Part shown: positions 8,286 to 17,549 of the stretch, in pieces | How positions within the stretch are numbered: position 1 is the stretch's first letter | How the letters are laid out: each line of letters begins with the position of its first letter | From: Bacteroidota bacterium | GTDB taxonomy: Bacteria > Bacteroidota > Bacteroidia > B-17B0 > Aurantibacillaceae | DNA length: 64,000 bases | Direction of reading: 5' to 3' | Assembly: GCA_963169355.1 (NCBI GenBank) | Contig: CAUJCR010000031.1 | Span: 1 to 64,000, forward strand | Made by a program: the position numbers and the translations under genes | The notes under the pieces: generated by a model | What the model was told of the DNA's origin: nothing | The model's database searches: none | The model's input: the letters and a program-made list of their open reading frames with translations, nothing else

Positions 8286-10706
8286 TTATATGATTTTGGT
8301 GTATTTTTCAGGATTTACTTCTAACATAAGGTTGTAAATAATGTCAAATACATCATCTGAACTTGGTTTTGAGAAATAATCACCATCAGAACCATAAGCA
8401 GGGCGATGTTCTTTAGAACAAATGGTAATTGGTTTAGAGTCTAAATATTGATAACCTCCTTGTTCTTCTAATACTTTTTGCATCATAAAGGCACTTGCGC
8501 CGCCCGGTACATCTTCATCAAAAAATACAATACGATTTGTTTTCTTTAATGATTCAACAATTAAATGATTAACATCAAAAGGTAATAAAGTTTGTACATC
8601 AATTAACTCAACAGAGATGTCATGTAATTTTAATTGAGCAATGGCATCTTGAGCAATACGAACAGACGAACCATAAGTTACTAAAGTTACATCTTGTCCT
8701 TCTACTAAGGTTTCTGGAATGCCTAATGCTAATTTGTATTCACCAATATTAGAAGGCATTTTTTCTTTTAAGCGGTAACCATTTAGGGGTTCAATGACCA
8801 AAGCAGGTTCATCGGCTTCCATCAATAGATTATAAAAACCAGCTGCTTGTGTCATATTTCTAGGCACACACACATTTATTCCACGGCAAGCATGAATAAT
8901 AACACCCATCGGTGAGCCACTATGCCATACGCCTTCTAACCTATGCCCTCGTGTACGAATAACTACAGGGGCTTTTTGCATACCTTTAGTTCTCCATTGT
9001 ACAGTCGCTAAATCATCACTCATAATTTGTAAGGCGTATAATAAATAATCTAAATACTGAATTTCAGGAATTGGTCTTAGGCCGCGCATAGCCAATCCAA
9101 TAGCTTGTCCCATAATGGTGGCTTCGCGTATTCCTGTATCAAACACACGATGTTCTCCATATTTGGCTTGTAAACCTTCTAATCCTTGATTTACGCCTCC
9201 TATTTTTCCAGAGTCTTCACCAAAAATGAGTGTTTCTGGATATTTATTTAAGATGTAATCAAAATTTTCGCGTAATAATTCACGACCATCTACTAGTTTT
9301 TCTTCGTTGTAAACTGGACTTACAGGTGTAATATGGCTTGTTTGTTGATTAGATTGAGATAATATGTGTGAGCTATAACGGTCAGCATTTTCAATATTCG
9401 CAATTCTAAGCCAGTCAATTAATTTTGTACGTGCTGGTATGTTTTCTGTTTTGGTTAAGCGCAAAACTTTTTTTACAGCGGAGTGTAAATCTCTTCTAAA
9501 TGGTTCTTTAATGGCAACTAGTTCAGTTTTAATTGTGTTAATTGTTTCACCATGAGCTGAGGATGGAATTATCTCGTCTAATATTTGAGAGACTTCGTTT
9601 ATCTCAGATTTAATTGGTTCTAAATAATTAGCCCAAGCTGCTTTTTGAGAATTTTTGACTTCGTTTTTTGTTTCTTCTTCAATGGTGTTTAACGTAGCCT
9701 CATCAGCTAAGGCATTTTGTAAAATCCATTCACGCATTTTTTTAATACAATCAAAATCACTTTCCCATTGTAAACGTTCTTTTGATTTATATCGCTCATG
9801 AGAACCAGATGTACTGTGCCCTTGAGGTTGAGTTACTTCTTCTACATGTACTAACACAGGTACGTGTTCTTCGCGACATATTTTTGCTGCTTTTTCGTAA
9901 GTTTCGCATAGATGGGCATAATCCCAACCTTTTGTTTTAAATATTTCATAGCCTTTACCACCATTTTCTCTTTGAAAACCTTTTAAAATTTCTGAAATAC
10001 TTTCTTTGGTGGTTTGGTATTTTTTTGGAACAGAGATGCCTTGACCGTCATCCCACACGCTGATAAGCATTGGAATTTGTAATACACCAGCTGCATTGAT
10101 GGTTTCCCAGAATAAGCCTTCAGAGGTAGAGGCATCACCTATGGTTCCAAATGCAATCTCATTTCCTTTGTTACTATAATTTAAAAACTTGCCTGTTTGT
10201 AAATCGGTATTGGTTCTATAAAAATGCGAAGCATAAGCTAATCCAAGTAGGCGAGGCATTTGTCCACCCGTAGGCGAAATATCGGAAGATGAATTTTTTT
10301 GATTAACTAAGTTTTTAAAACTACCATCTGCATTTAAACTATGTGTGGCAAAATGCCCTCCCATTTGACGACCAGCACTCATAGGTTCTAATTCTAAATC
10401 GGTATGACCGTATAAACCAGCAAAGTATTGTTGAATAGATAATTCGCCAATAGCCATCATAAAGGTTTGGTCGCGGTAATAACCGCTACGAAAATCACCA
10501 TTCTCAAATACCTTTGATAAAGCCACTTGAGCGAGTTCTTTTCCATCACCAAATATTCCAAACTTAGCTTTACCAGTTAATACTTCTTTGCGTCCCAATA
10601 AGCTAGTTTGACGGCTTAAGTTTATTAAACGAAAATCATCTAAGACAATTTTTTTAAAATCATCAAAACTTAAACCTTTTGCTGTTGATATAGTTCCTTG
10701 TTCCAT
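8286..10706 (-). CDS. fused E1 alpha-beta 2-oxoacid dehydrogenase (thiamine-diphosphate dependent)
   Basis: An 806-residue single-chain E1 of a 2-oxoacid dehydrogenase complex. Residues 1 to about 390 are the alpha part: the thiamine-diphosphate site GDASTSEGLFWETINAAGV near 190 and SVWDDGQGISVPKKYQTTKE. Residues about 465-806 are the beta part: ETLIFGEDSGKIGG, DTGIREATIMGQAIGLAMRG, a transketolase C-terminal domain with VTLVTYGSSV, and FFDEDVPGGASAFMMQKVLE. It decarboxylates a 2-oxoacid (branched-chain or pyruvate) and acylates a lipoyl E2, which is not in this window. In many bacteria the two parts are separate genes; fused forms are known in Bacteroidota. A TTG-N23-TATATTTG promoter precedes it. 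Confidence 0.9.
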   Translation of the reverse strand: MEQGTISTAKGLSFDDFKKIVLDDFRLINLSRQTSLLGRKEVLTGKAKFGIFGDGKELAQVALSKVFENGDFRSGYYRDQTFMMAIGELSIQQYFAGLYGHTDLELEPMSAGRQMGGHFATHSLNADGSFKNLVNQKNSSSDISPTGGQMPRLLGLAYASHFYRTNTDLQTGKFLNYSNKGNEIAFGTIGDASTSEGLFWETINAAGVLQIPMLISVWDDGQGISVPKKYQTTKESISEILKGFQRENGGKGYEIFKTKGWDYAHLCETYEKAAKICREEHVPVLVHVEEVTQPQGHSTSGSHERYKSKERLQWESDFDCIKKMREWILQNALADEATLNTIEEETKNEVKNSQKAAWANYLEPIKSEINEVSQILDEIIPSSAHGETINTIKTELVAIKEPFRRDLHSAVKKVLRLTKTENIPARTKLIDWLRIANIENADRYSSHILSQSNQQTSHITPVSPVYNEEKLVDGRELLRENFDYILNKYPETLIFGEDSGKIGGVNQGLEGLQAKYGEHRVFDTGIREATIMGQAIGLAMRGLRPIPEIQYLDYLLYALQIMSDDLATVQWRTKGMQKAPVVIRTRGHRLEGVWHSGSPMGVIIHACRGINVCVPRNMTQAAGFYNLLMEADEPALVIEPLNGYRLKEKMPSNIGEYKLALGIPETLVEGQDVTLVTYGSSVRIAQDAIAQLKLHDISVELIDVQTLLPFDVNHLIVESLKKTNRIVFFDEDVPGGASAFMMQKVLEEQGGYQYLDSKPITICSKEHRPAYGSDGDYFSKPSSDDVFDIIYNLMLEVNPEKYTKII

Positions 10707-10724
10707 AAATTAATCCTTATCTTA

Positions 10725-10758
10725 CAAATATAAATTTTTAGCCGTAATAATGAAACAA
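10725..10758 (-). promoter_or_regulatory. promoter of the E1 gene (TTG-N23-TATATTTG)
   Basis: The minus strand reads TATATTTG at 10732-10725, an exact TAnnTTTG -7 box, with a TTTTG -33 element 23 bases upstream. The ATG follows 18 bases after the box. Confidence 0.55.
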
Positions 10759-10777
10759 AATTGTCGATTTTTTGCAT

Positions 10778-10810
10778 AAAAAAAGCCATACTTTTTGGTA
10801 TGACTTTTTA
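10778..10810 (-). terminator. intrinsic terminator of the secreted-protein gene at 10829
   Basis: An inverted repeat (CATAC / GTATG with flanking A and T tracts and one mismatch). On the minus strand the stem is followed by a run of seven T, directly after the stop of the minus-strand gene ending at 10829. Confidence 0.7.
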
Positions 10811-10828
10811 GTGAATATTAGGGTAATT

Positions 10829-11290
10829 TTACTTCTTTTTAGCTTTTTCTTTTCCTGTAAAATCGTACTTTTTCTTTAGTTTGTCCTTTTTGGTAATTTT
10901 AACTTCCCCACTAATATCGTAGTTCTCAACAATAAATTTCATAATAATGGTTTGGTCATTTTTGTCGGTAGCCGAAGCTTCTACTTCTGAATAGTGGTTC
11001 TCCGTATCGTCTTCATCTGTGTATGTAGAGTCTTTGGTTACTTCGTATTTTATCCAGCTGAATTCATGTTTGTCAAACATTAACTGACTAAATACCCCTT
11101 TGCTAGCTTTAAATTCAATTTCGTCTTCAACACCTTTTTTAGGAGGTGCACCTTCTTTTACTTCGGTCATTGTAACGGTAAATTTTCGTTTATCTACCGA
11201 GTCTTTTGGGTCTCCTTTTTTAGTGGCATTAATGCCTAATATACCAATAGTAACAAGTGTTGCAGAAATTATTAGGTGCTTAATTTTCAT
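10829..11290 (-). CDS. small exported hypothetical protein
   Basis: A 153-residue protein. I place the start at the ATG at 11288-11290 (MKIKHLIISATLVTIGILGI), which gives a proper hydrophobic signal segment; an ATG 18 codons upstream would put a charged stretch before it. The mature part is highly charged and looks beta-rich: KRKFTVTMTEVKEG, GVEDEIEFKASKGVFSQLM, SEVEASATDKNDQTIIMKFI, and it ends in a Lys-rich tail. No known domain is recognised. It is monocistronic with its own terminator. Probably periplasmic or surface-associated; function unknown. Confidence 0.65.
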   Translation of the reverse strand: MKIKHLIISATLVTIGILGINATKKGDPKDSVDKRKFTVTMTEVKEGAPPKKGVEDEIEFKASKGVFSQLMFDKHEFSWIKYEVTKDSTYTDEDDTENHYSEVEASATDKNDQTIIMKFIVENYDISGEVKITKKDKLKKKYDFTGKEKAKKK

Positions 11291-11447
11291 TGTATCAAAA
11301 TTTTTAGTTTTGGTAAATTTAATAAAAAATGGTTTTGCATTCATAATGTTTACATTTATTTAATAAATTTTACTGTAATAGCTACAAATCATAGCACGAT
11401 AACGTCAATATAGATTTTATATTTACAGTATCTAATCAATTTACTTT

Positions 11448-12722
11448 ATGGAGCCATTAGCCGAACGATTAAGACCAACCAGTTTAGAAGATTATATTGG
11501 GCAAGAACATATTATAGGTACGGATACGGCATTGCGTAAGGCTATTGAGCAAAATTTATTACCATCCATCATTTTTTGGGGACCACCTGGTGTGGGTAAA
11601 ACAACCTTAGCGCACATTATATCTCAAAATTTAAAACGTCCTTTTTATTCGTTAAGCGCCATCAACTCGGGGGTAAAAGATGTGCGTGATGTTATAGAAA
11701 AAGCCTCGCAAGATGGCGGTTTTTTTAAACAAGAAAAACCTGTTTTATTTATTGATGAGATTCATCGCTTTAGTAAATCGCAACAAGATTCTTTGTTGAA
11801 CGCCGTAGAAAAAGGAATTGTTACACTTATTGGCGCTACTACCGAAAACCCATCTTTTGAAGTAATTCCAGCTTTGCTTTCAAGATGCCAGGTAATTGTT
11901 TTAAAACATTTAACCAAGGATAATTTAATTCAGCTTTTAAAAAATGCTATTCAGCATGATGTGTATTTAAAAAATAAAAATATAACACTCAAAGAAACAG
12001 AAGCTTTATTAAGAATTTCGGGAGGTGACGGACGTAAATTATTAAATGCCTTTGAAATTGTGGTAAATGCCATTCAGGGAAATGATATTGTTGTAACGGA
12101 TGATGAGGTAAAAAAATATATTCAACAAAATTTAGCCTTATATGATAAAACAGGCGAACAACATTACGACATCATATCGGCATTTATTAAATCAATAAGA
12201 GGTTCCGATCCTAATGGTGCTGTATATTGGTTAGCCCGGATGATAGCAGGTGGCGAGGATCCTAGTTTTATTGCTCGAAGGTTATTAATCTTAGCATCTG
12301 AAGATATAGGAAACGCTAATCCTACAGCGCTTGTTATCGCCAATAACTGTTTTCAGGCAGTTAATGTCATTGGTTTTCCAGAAAGCAGAATTATATTAAG
12401 CCAAACAGCTACTTACTTGGCTTGTTCGCCTAAAAGCAATAGTAGTTATATGGCAATAAATAAAGCTCAAGAAGTAGTAGCGCAAACAGGAGACTTATCA
12501 GTTCCTTTGCATTTACGCAATGCTCCCACTAAATTAATGAAAGAGTTGGGTTATGGTAATGAGTACAAATACGCACACGATTTTGAACATCATTTTGTAC
12601 AGCAAGAATTTTTACCAAACGAATTAAGTGGCACTACGTTTTATCAACCTTCAGAATATTCGAGAGAGAAAGATCTAAAAGAGTTTTTGAAACAACGATG
12701 GAAAGATAAATACAACTATTAG
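11448..12722 (+). CDS. rarA: replication-associated recombination ATPase RarA (MgsA)
   Basis: A 424-residue AAA+ ATPase related to the clamp loader, which acts at stalled replication forks with SSB. Visible motifs: the N-terminal [20 protein letters not shown], Walker A GPPGVGKT at 45-52, Walker [10 protein letters not shown] near 101, sensor 1 [11 protein letters not shown], the arginine finger region ALLSRCQV, and the C-terminal RarA signature [20 protein letters not shown] followed by SEDIGNANP. Length is normal for the family. The start is an ATG after an AT-rich leader. The last four bases overlap the convergent gene at 12719. Confidence 0.95.
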   Translation: MEPLAERLRPTSLEDYIGQEHIIGTDTALRKAIEQNLLPSIIFWGPPGVGKTTLAHIISQNLKRPFYSLSAINSGVKDVRDVIEKASQDGGFFKQEKPVLFIDEIHRFSKSQQDSLLNAVEKGIVTLIGATTENPSFEVIPALLSRCQVIVLKHLTKDNLIQLLKNAIQHDVYLKNKNITLKETEALLRISGGDGRKLLNAFEIVVNAIQGNDIVVTDDEVKKYIQQNLALYDKTGEQHYDIISAFIKSIRGSDPNGAVYWLARMIAGGEDPSFIARRLLILASEDIGNANPTALVIANNCFQAVNVIGFPESRIILSQTATYLACSPKSNSSYMAINKAQEVVAQTGDLSVPLHLRNAPTKLMKELGYGNEYKYAHDFEHHFVQQEFLPNELSGTTFYQPSEYSREKDLKEFLKQRWKDKYNY

Positions 12723-13156
12723 TCGTGAACTAAGTCGTCTGAATTAGGCTCAAAAATCATTATTTTTCCAAGCCCAACAATTAAGCCACCCACAATTTGT
12801 TCAATAATTTGCCAAGCACAATCTACAATAATGTATTTTGTATTAACGGCATGTGTAAATGATATGCCCAGTACGCTTACAATGGCAAATAATATAAATC
12901 CAACCATAATGCCACTAACGATACCACGCGATATGGGTTTTGGAATATATTTCTTTAGTAATCTAGACTCAAAGGTGCGATAGATAACAAATGAGATAAC
13001 TAAATAAACTAATGCTGCTAATAGAAGGAATAAAACGATGTTAAAGGAAATTTTTTCTAAGTCATTTAAAAATACGCCATGCCAAACATAAAAAAGGCTA
13101 TACATTATGACAGCAGAAACAATCCAGCTAATAAAAAATCTAAATGAATACAGCAT
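12719..13156 (-). CDS. hypothetical four-helix membrane protein
   Basis: A 145-residue integral membrane protein with four predicted hydrophobic segments: about 5-25 (FRFFISWIVSAVIMYSLFYV), 38-60 (FNIVLFLLLAALVYLVISFV), 80-102 (GIVSGIMVGFILFAIVSVLG) and 118-137 (CAWQIIEQIVGGLIVGLGKI). The C-terminus is short and acidic. No domain is recognised. Its stop overlaps the 3' end of rarA on the opposite strand by four bases. Monocistronic as far as visible. Function unknown. Confidence 0.65.
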   Translation of the reverse strand: MLYSFRFFISWIVSAVIMYSLFYVWHGVFLNDLEKISFNIVLFLLLAALVYLVISFVIYRTFESRLLKKYIPKPISRGIVSGIMVGFILFAIVSVLGISFTHAVNTKYIIVDCAWQIIEQIVGGLIVGLGKIMIFEPNSDDLVHD

Positions 13157-13238
13157 ATTGCTAATTCTATGTTTTTTAACACTGCATATTTACAAAAACT
13201 TTGCCAAACTATAAGTATTATAATGTTAAAATAAATAC

Positions 13239-13246
13239 TAAATTTG
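13239..13246 (+). promoter_or_regulatory. -7 promoter box TAAATTTG
   Basis: An exact TAnnTTTG match ending 5 bases before the ATG of the lipoprotein gene at 13252. If used, transcription would begin at or very near the start codon. Confidence 0.45.
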
Positions 13247-13251
13247 TAAAT

Positions 13252-14850
13252 ATGCGTTTGTTTAAAACAACCTCTATTATCATACTTTTTTTGGGTGTAA
13301 TACTTTGTTCATGCAAAAAAGAAACCAGTTGGGACATAGATGCCGCTATTCCAATTGCTAAAAGCCATTTGAACATTAGTAACTTTTTTGGTGATACCAT
13401 TTTTCAGGCTGATTCGAGTGGTTTGTTACATATCGCTTTTAGTAAAGACCTTATTAATTTTACCATTGATACTTTAGTAAAATTACCTGATACTACTGTG
13501 AATTTGCGATATATAGTTCCTTTTACTACTAACCTAACACCTGGCACAGTTATATACTCAAATGCGTCTGGAACGGATAAGGAAATTACTTTTGATGTGC
13601 CTAATGGGGTGGCATTAAACAAAGCTATTGTTAAATCGGGGTATTTAAAGATTGAGTATCAAAACACATACGCACAACCGCTTAACTTTAGTTATATAAT
13701 TAACTCTGCAACTTTATGGGGTACGCCACTTACTGTTAATCAAGTGGTGGCTGGTAATTCTCATTTAACAAAAATCTACTCATTAGCTAATTATGATATT
13801 AATTTAACTGGGTTAAGCGGCAATCAAATTAATACCTTGGTACAAACTTATACAATATCTACCGATGTAAGCGGGCAGCCAGATGTATTGCAAGCAGGGC
13901 AAGGTATGGTTATTAATTTATCTTTTACTGAGATTGTTCCAGAATATGTACAAGGTTATTTCGGTCAACAAAACATGTCGTTTGGTCCAGATACCTCAAG
14001 CCTAGGTCTTTTTGGTAATTTCTCTCCAATTAATTTACAGCTAACACAATCGGCTATTAACTTTAAAATTATTAATGAGTTTGGGATAGAAATGAGCAGC
14101 TCCATTAACGCTATTACGTCCATTAACTCTAGCCAATCGAGTGCGGTTACATTAAATGCTGGTAATATGCTTCAATCTATTAATGTAAATAGAGCCAATA
14201 AAACCAATAATCCTTCTAACCCTGTTTTTCCATGGGTTAAACAAATTAATATAAATTCATCAAACTCTAACTTAAATCCTTTTTTAGAAAATTTACCTAA
14301 CTACTTGGCTTATTCGGTAAATGCTACGCTTAATCCGCTTGGTAATATTTCGGCAGGTAATGACTTCGCCTTTTTTGGAAGAGGGTTAAAAGTAATTGCA
14401 GATATTGATATTCCATTAAAATTATCGGCTAATAATTTTATGTTAGTTAATTACTCAAAAATGGATTTAACCCAAATAAAGGAACTTGAAAACTTAAATA
14501 GCTGTCAAATTATTTTACAAGCTATCAATAATTATCCTTTTGAAGCAAGACTACAAGGTTATATGATTGATGAGTATGGACAAACCATTGATTCGTTGTT
14601 TTTACCAGGAAACAACACCTTGGCGTCGGCAGTTACAGATATAAATAATGTGGTGTTAAGCCCAGTTAACTCTAAATTAGAGGTAGTGCTTGATAAACAA
14701 GGTATTGAACATTTAACAAAGTGTAAGCAAATTAAATTTGTAAGTCAATTCTTTTTACCAAATCAACCAACTCCTATTACTATAAGAGATAATAGTTATT
14801 TGGATTTAACTTTGCATGCCTACGTTAACTATACTGTTAAAAACAAATAA
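13252..14850 (+). CDS. surface lipoprotein, unknown function
   Basis: A 532-residue protein starting at the ATG at 13252, which opens a lipoprotein signal peptide (MRLFKTTSIIILFLGVILCS then Cys-Lys-Lys, lipobox LCSC). The upstream in-frame ATG at 13201 would bury this signal and lies before the promoter box, so I rejected it. The mature chain is Asn/Ser/Thr-rich and beta-strand-like throughout, opening with WDIDAAIPIAKSHLNISNFF, as in outer-membrane lipoproteins of Bacteroidota. The stop overlaps the start of the next gene (TAATG), so it heads an operon with the DUF5723-like and propeller genes. Specific role unknown. Confidence 0.75.
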   Translation: MRLFKTTSIIILFLGVILCSCKKETSWDIDAAIPIAKSHLNISNFFGDTIFQADSSGLLHIAFSKDLINFTIDTLVKLPDTTVNLRYIVPFTTNLTPGTVIYSNASGTDKEITFDVPNGVALNKAIVKSGYLKIEYQNTYAQPLNFSYIINSATLWGTPLTVNQVVAGNSHLTKIYSLANYDINLTGLSGNQINTLVQTYTISTDVSGQPDVLQAGQGMVINLSFTEIVPEYVQGYFGQQNMSFGPDTSSLGLFGNFSPINLQLTQSAINFKIINEFGIEMSSSINAITSINSSQSSAVTLNAGNMLQSINVNRANKTNNPSNPVFPWVKQININSSNSNLNPFLENLPNYLAYSVNATLNPLGNISAGNDFAFFGRGLKVIADIDIPLKLSANNFMLVNYSKMDLTQIKELENLNSCQIILQAINNYPFEARLQGYMIDEYGQTIDSLFLPGNNTLASAVTDINNVVLSPVNSKLEVVLDKQGIEHLTKCKQIKFVSQFFLPNQPTPITIRDNSYLDLTLHAYVNYTVKNK

Positions 14851-16097
14851 TGAAACTACGTTTTATACTTATATTTTTTTGGTTAGGCTTGAATATAAAA
14901 GCACAGTATAATTCTGATTTTTTAAGTTTTGATAAAACAGGAAGATGCATTTCTATTAATGGAGAATATGAGTTAGGTTCTAATGGTATTTATAATTCAT
15001 TTTTAAATAAATTTATTTATGGGGGGTATATTGATAAAAAAACCAAAGATGCCTCTAATAATAATATGAACAATCTAAATGTATTGGGTGCAAATATGAA
15101 TTACGACATTGCTTCTTTTTTTGGAAGAGATGCGCGTTTTTCATATTTAATTGGCTTTAAAGATCAGCAGATTTTTAATTCGTCATATACTAAAGATTTT
15201 TATCAATTAATGTTTTATGGTAATAAGCCGTATCTAAACGAAACCAAAAATTTTTCAGGCTCAAATATCAATTCATTAAGGTTTCAGGAAGTTAAACTAG
15301 GATTTATATGGCATCGCATTGATACAACTGCCAAGGTGGGAGTTTCGGTATCAATATTGCGTGGACAACATTTATTTTATATAAGAGCCAAAGAAGGTTC
15401 ATCATTATACACCAATAACGATGGTACCGCATTAACTTTTAATTCAAATTTTATTATGGCAGTGGGCGATACCACTAAATATAAAAACCCTTTTATGTTT
15501 GCAGGTATTGGTGCTAGTGCTGATATTTTTTTCGAAACACCTTATAAAGGAAAATTAGGAAAGGGTAGCGTTTTAACAGTAAATGCGAATAATATTGGTT
15601 TTTTACATTGGAATGATAATAGCGTGCAATATAGCAGTGATTCCACCTTTACCTTTGATGGTTATCATGTAGATAATTTATTGGACATAAAAGACTCTAC
15701 ATTATCGGCAATAAATAAAGACACCATTATTAGAAAAACAACCAATGCGCATAAAGAATCTTTTAACGTGAATATTCCTACCAATTTATTAATTATTAAT
15801 AAAATTTTGTTTACTGATAAATTTGCTTTGAGTGTTGGCTTTCGATATTTGTTTAATTCTAATTTTAAGCCCTATTTTTTTACAGATGTGGAGTATAAGT
15901 TACTTAAAAACTTTACAGGCTCATTACATTTAGCGTATGGTGGTTATACCCGATTTAATGTGGGTTTAGCATTTACTTACTCTACACCAGGTTGGTATTT
16001 TAGATTAGGAAGTAATAGTTTACAAGGATACATTTCACCAAAAAACACTTATGGGCAAGGAGCATTCATTAGTGTGGCTAAAAAATTTAAAAGATAA
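14850..16097 (+). CDS. DUF5723-like outer-membrane protein
   Basis: A 415-residue protein with a signal peptide (MKLRFILIFFWLGLNIKAQ). The body resembles DUF5723 proteins of Bacteroidota: FLNKFIYGGYIDKKTKDASN, FSYLIGFKDQQIFNSSYTKD, GNKPYLNETKNFSGSNINSL, then alternating beta strands (LGFIWHRIDTTAKVGVSVSI, ADIFFETPYKGKLGKGSVLT) to a final aromatic strand FISVAKKFKR, which suggests an outer-membrane barrel or porin-like fold. It is translationally coupled to the lipoprotein gene (1-base overlap) and followed after 2 bases by the propeller gene. Function is not established for the family. Confidence 0.75.
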   Translation: MKLRFILIFFWLGLNIKAQYNSDFLSFDKTGRCISINGEYELGSNGIYNSFLNKFIYGGYIDKKTKDASNNNMNNLNVLGANMNYDIASFFGRDARFSYLIGFKDQQIFNSSYTKDFYQLMFYGNKPYLNETKNFSGSNINSLRFQEVKLGFIWHRIDTTAKVGVSVSILRGQHLFYIRAKEGSSLYTNNDGTALTFNSNFIMAVGDTTKYKNPFMFAGIGASADIFFETPYKGKLGKGSVLTVNANNIGFLHWNDNSVQYSSDSTFTFDGYHVDNLLDIKDSTLSAINKDTIIRKTTNAHKESFNVNIPTNLLIINKILFTDKFALSVGFRYLFNSNFKPYFFTDVEYKLLKNFTGSLHLAYGGYTRFNVGLAFTYSTPGWYFRLGSNSLQGYISPKNTYGQGAFISVAKKFKR

Positions 16098-16099
16098 AC

Positions 16100-17545
16100 A
16101 TGCGATACATTAGTTTATTTATATTAATTAATCTTTGTGTGGTGTTAGAGGCTCAACCACCTGCAAAATTCTTTTGTAGATATGGCGGTTCTGGATATGA
16201 CGTTGCTTATGATGTCGTACAAACTTTTGATGGTGGTTATGCAGTTGTAGGTTCAACAAGTAGTTTCGGACAAGGCAATACAGATATGTATTTAATGAAA
16301 TTAGATAGTATCGGGAATCGAAAATATGATAAAGCTTTTGGAGGTGTAAGTAATGAAACTGCAAAAGGAATTATTCAATTACCCGATTCTAATTTAGTAA
16401 TGGCAGGATATACCAGTTCTAGTGGAGTAGGAGGTTATGATGTTTATTTGGTTAAAACAGATAAGAATGGAAACTTGATTTGGCAAAAAACCATTGGAGG
16501 GGCTGATTGGGATTTTGCAAATAGCATCAAACAAACTTCTGATGGTGGTTTTATTATTTGTGGCACAACGTATAGTTTTGGTTATGGTAATGCCGATGGT
16601 TATGTTCTTAAAACTGATGTAGATGGAAACGTGCAATGGTCAAAAACATTTGGCGCACAAAAAGATGATGAATTTAAATCTGTTATTCAAACTACAAGTG
16701 GAAATTATGTATTAACGGGTTATACGAAGAGTTATGCTGATTCCTTAGGCGATGGTTGGATCTTTCATTTAAACCAAACAGGCGATTCTATTTATTCAAC
16801 CACCATTGGGGGAAGTTATTATGATTGTTTTAATAATGTGATTGAGTTAAGCAATGGGAATTTATATTACGCTGGAGAGAATAAAAGTTATAAGAACGGT
16901 GTTAATAGTGTAAACTGGCAGTACATGACTAATAGTACTAATGTACAACAAATGAATAATTTTATTGGTAATACGAATACGGAGCGTTATAACGCGAGTG
17001 CGCAAGGGTTAAACGGTAATATTATAACCGTAGGATATAATCAATACATGGGTAATAATTCGGATGGAAATATACATGTTTATAATAATGGCTTGTGGTA
17101 TGTGGCCTATTATCCATTTGGTATTGAGAAAACAGATGAGTTACTAGCTATTGCGCCTACTAAGGATAAAGGATTTGTAACGGTTGGAAAATGTTTTGGT
17201 AACACTTCTTTATTAGACGATATTTTATTTGCTAAGATAGATAGTATGGGTAATTATGGCTCCAGTATTGTTGGCATCAACGAACAACAAAAAGAAGTAA
17301 ATTCGATTCAGATTTACCCAAATCCTGCAAGTGGTTATGTGATAATTAATAGTGCAAATTCTGCTGTAAATACAGAAAATTGTTATCAGTTAGTTGATAT
17401 TAATGGAAAAGAAGTTTTATTTGGTTTAATTGCAAATCAAAAAACGAGACTTGATTTAGAAAGTATTTCTTCAGGATTATATTTTGTGAAGATATATAAC
17501 AAGCAAACATTATTGCAGTGCTTTAAAGTATCAGTAATAAGATAA
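16100..17545 (+). CDS. type IX-secreted propeller-like protein
   Basis: A 481-residue exported protein. An N-terminal signal (MRYISLFILINLCVVLEAQ) is followed by about six repeats of roughly 48 residues with the pattern G-G-S-x-x-D-x-A-x-x-x-x-Q-T-x-D-G-G-Y-x-x-x-G (for example FDGGYAVVGSTSSFGQGNTD, SDGGFIICGTTYSFGYGNAD), as in delta-60-like beta-propeller repeats. The last 80 residues form a type IX sorting domain: SIQIYPNPASGYVIINS, then YQLVDINGKEVLF and SGLYFVKIYNK. It is expected on the cell surface or released. The ligand is unknown. Third gene of the 13252 operon. Confidence 0.82.
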   Translation: MRYISLFILINLCVVLEAQPPAKFFCRYGGSGYDVAYDVVQTFDGGYAVVGSTSSFGQGNTDMYLMKLDSIGNRKYDKAFGGVSNETAKGIIQLPDSNLVMAGYTSSSGVGGYDVYLVKTDKNGNLIWQKTIGGADWDFANSIKQTSDGGFIICGTTYSFGYGNADGYVLKTDVDGNVQWSKTFGAQKDDEFKSVIQTTSGNYVLTGYTKSYADSLGDGWIFHLNQTGDSIYSTTIGGSYYDCFNNVIELSNGNLYYAGENKSYKNGVNSVNWQYMTNSTNVQQMNNFIGNTNTERYNASAQGLNGNIITVGYNQYMGNNSDGNIHVYNNGLWYVAYYPFGIEKTDELLAIAPTKDKGFVTVGKCFGNTSLLDDILFAKIDSMGNYGSSIVGINEQQKEVNSIQIYPNPASGYVIINSANSAVNTENCYQLVDINGKEVLFGLIANQKTRLDLESISSGLYFVKIYNKQTLLQCFKVSVIR

Positions 17546-17549
17546 AACT

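Noticed and set aside
13201-13251. Upstream ATG-like start for the lipoprotein gene
   Set aside because: It would precede the promoter box and bury the lipoprotein signal peptide.
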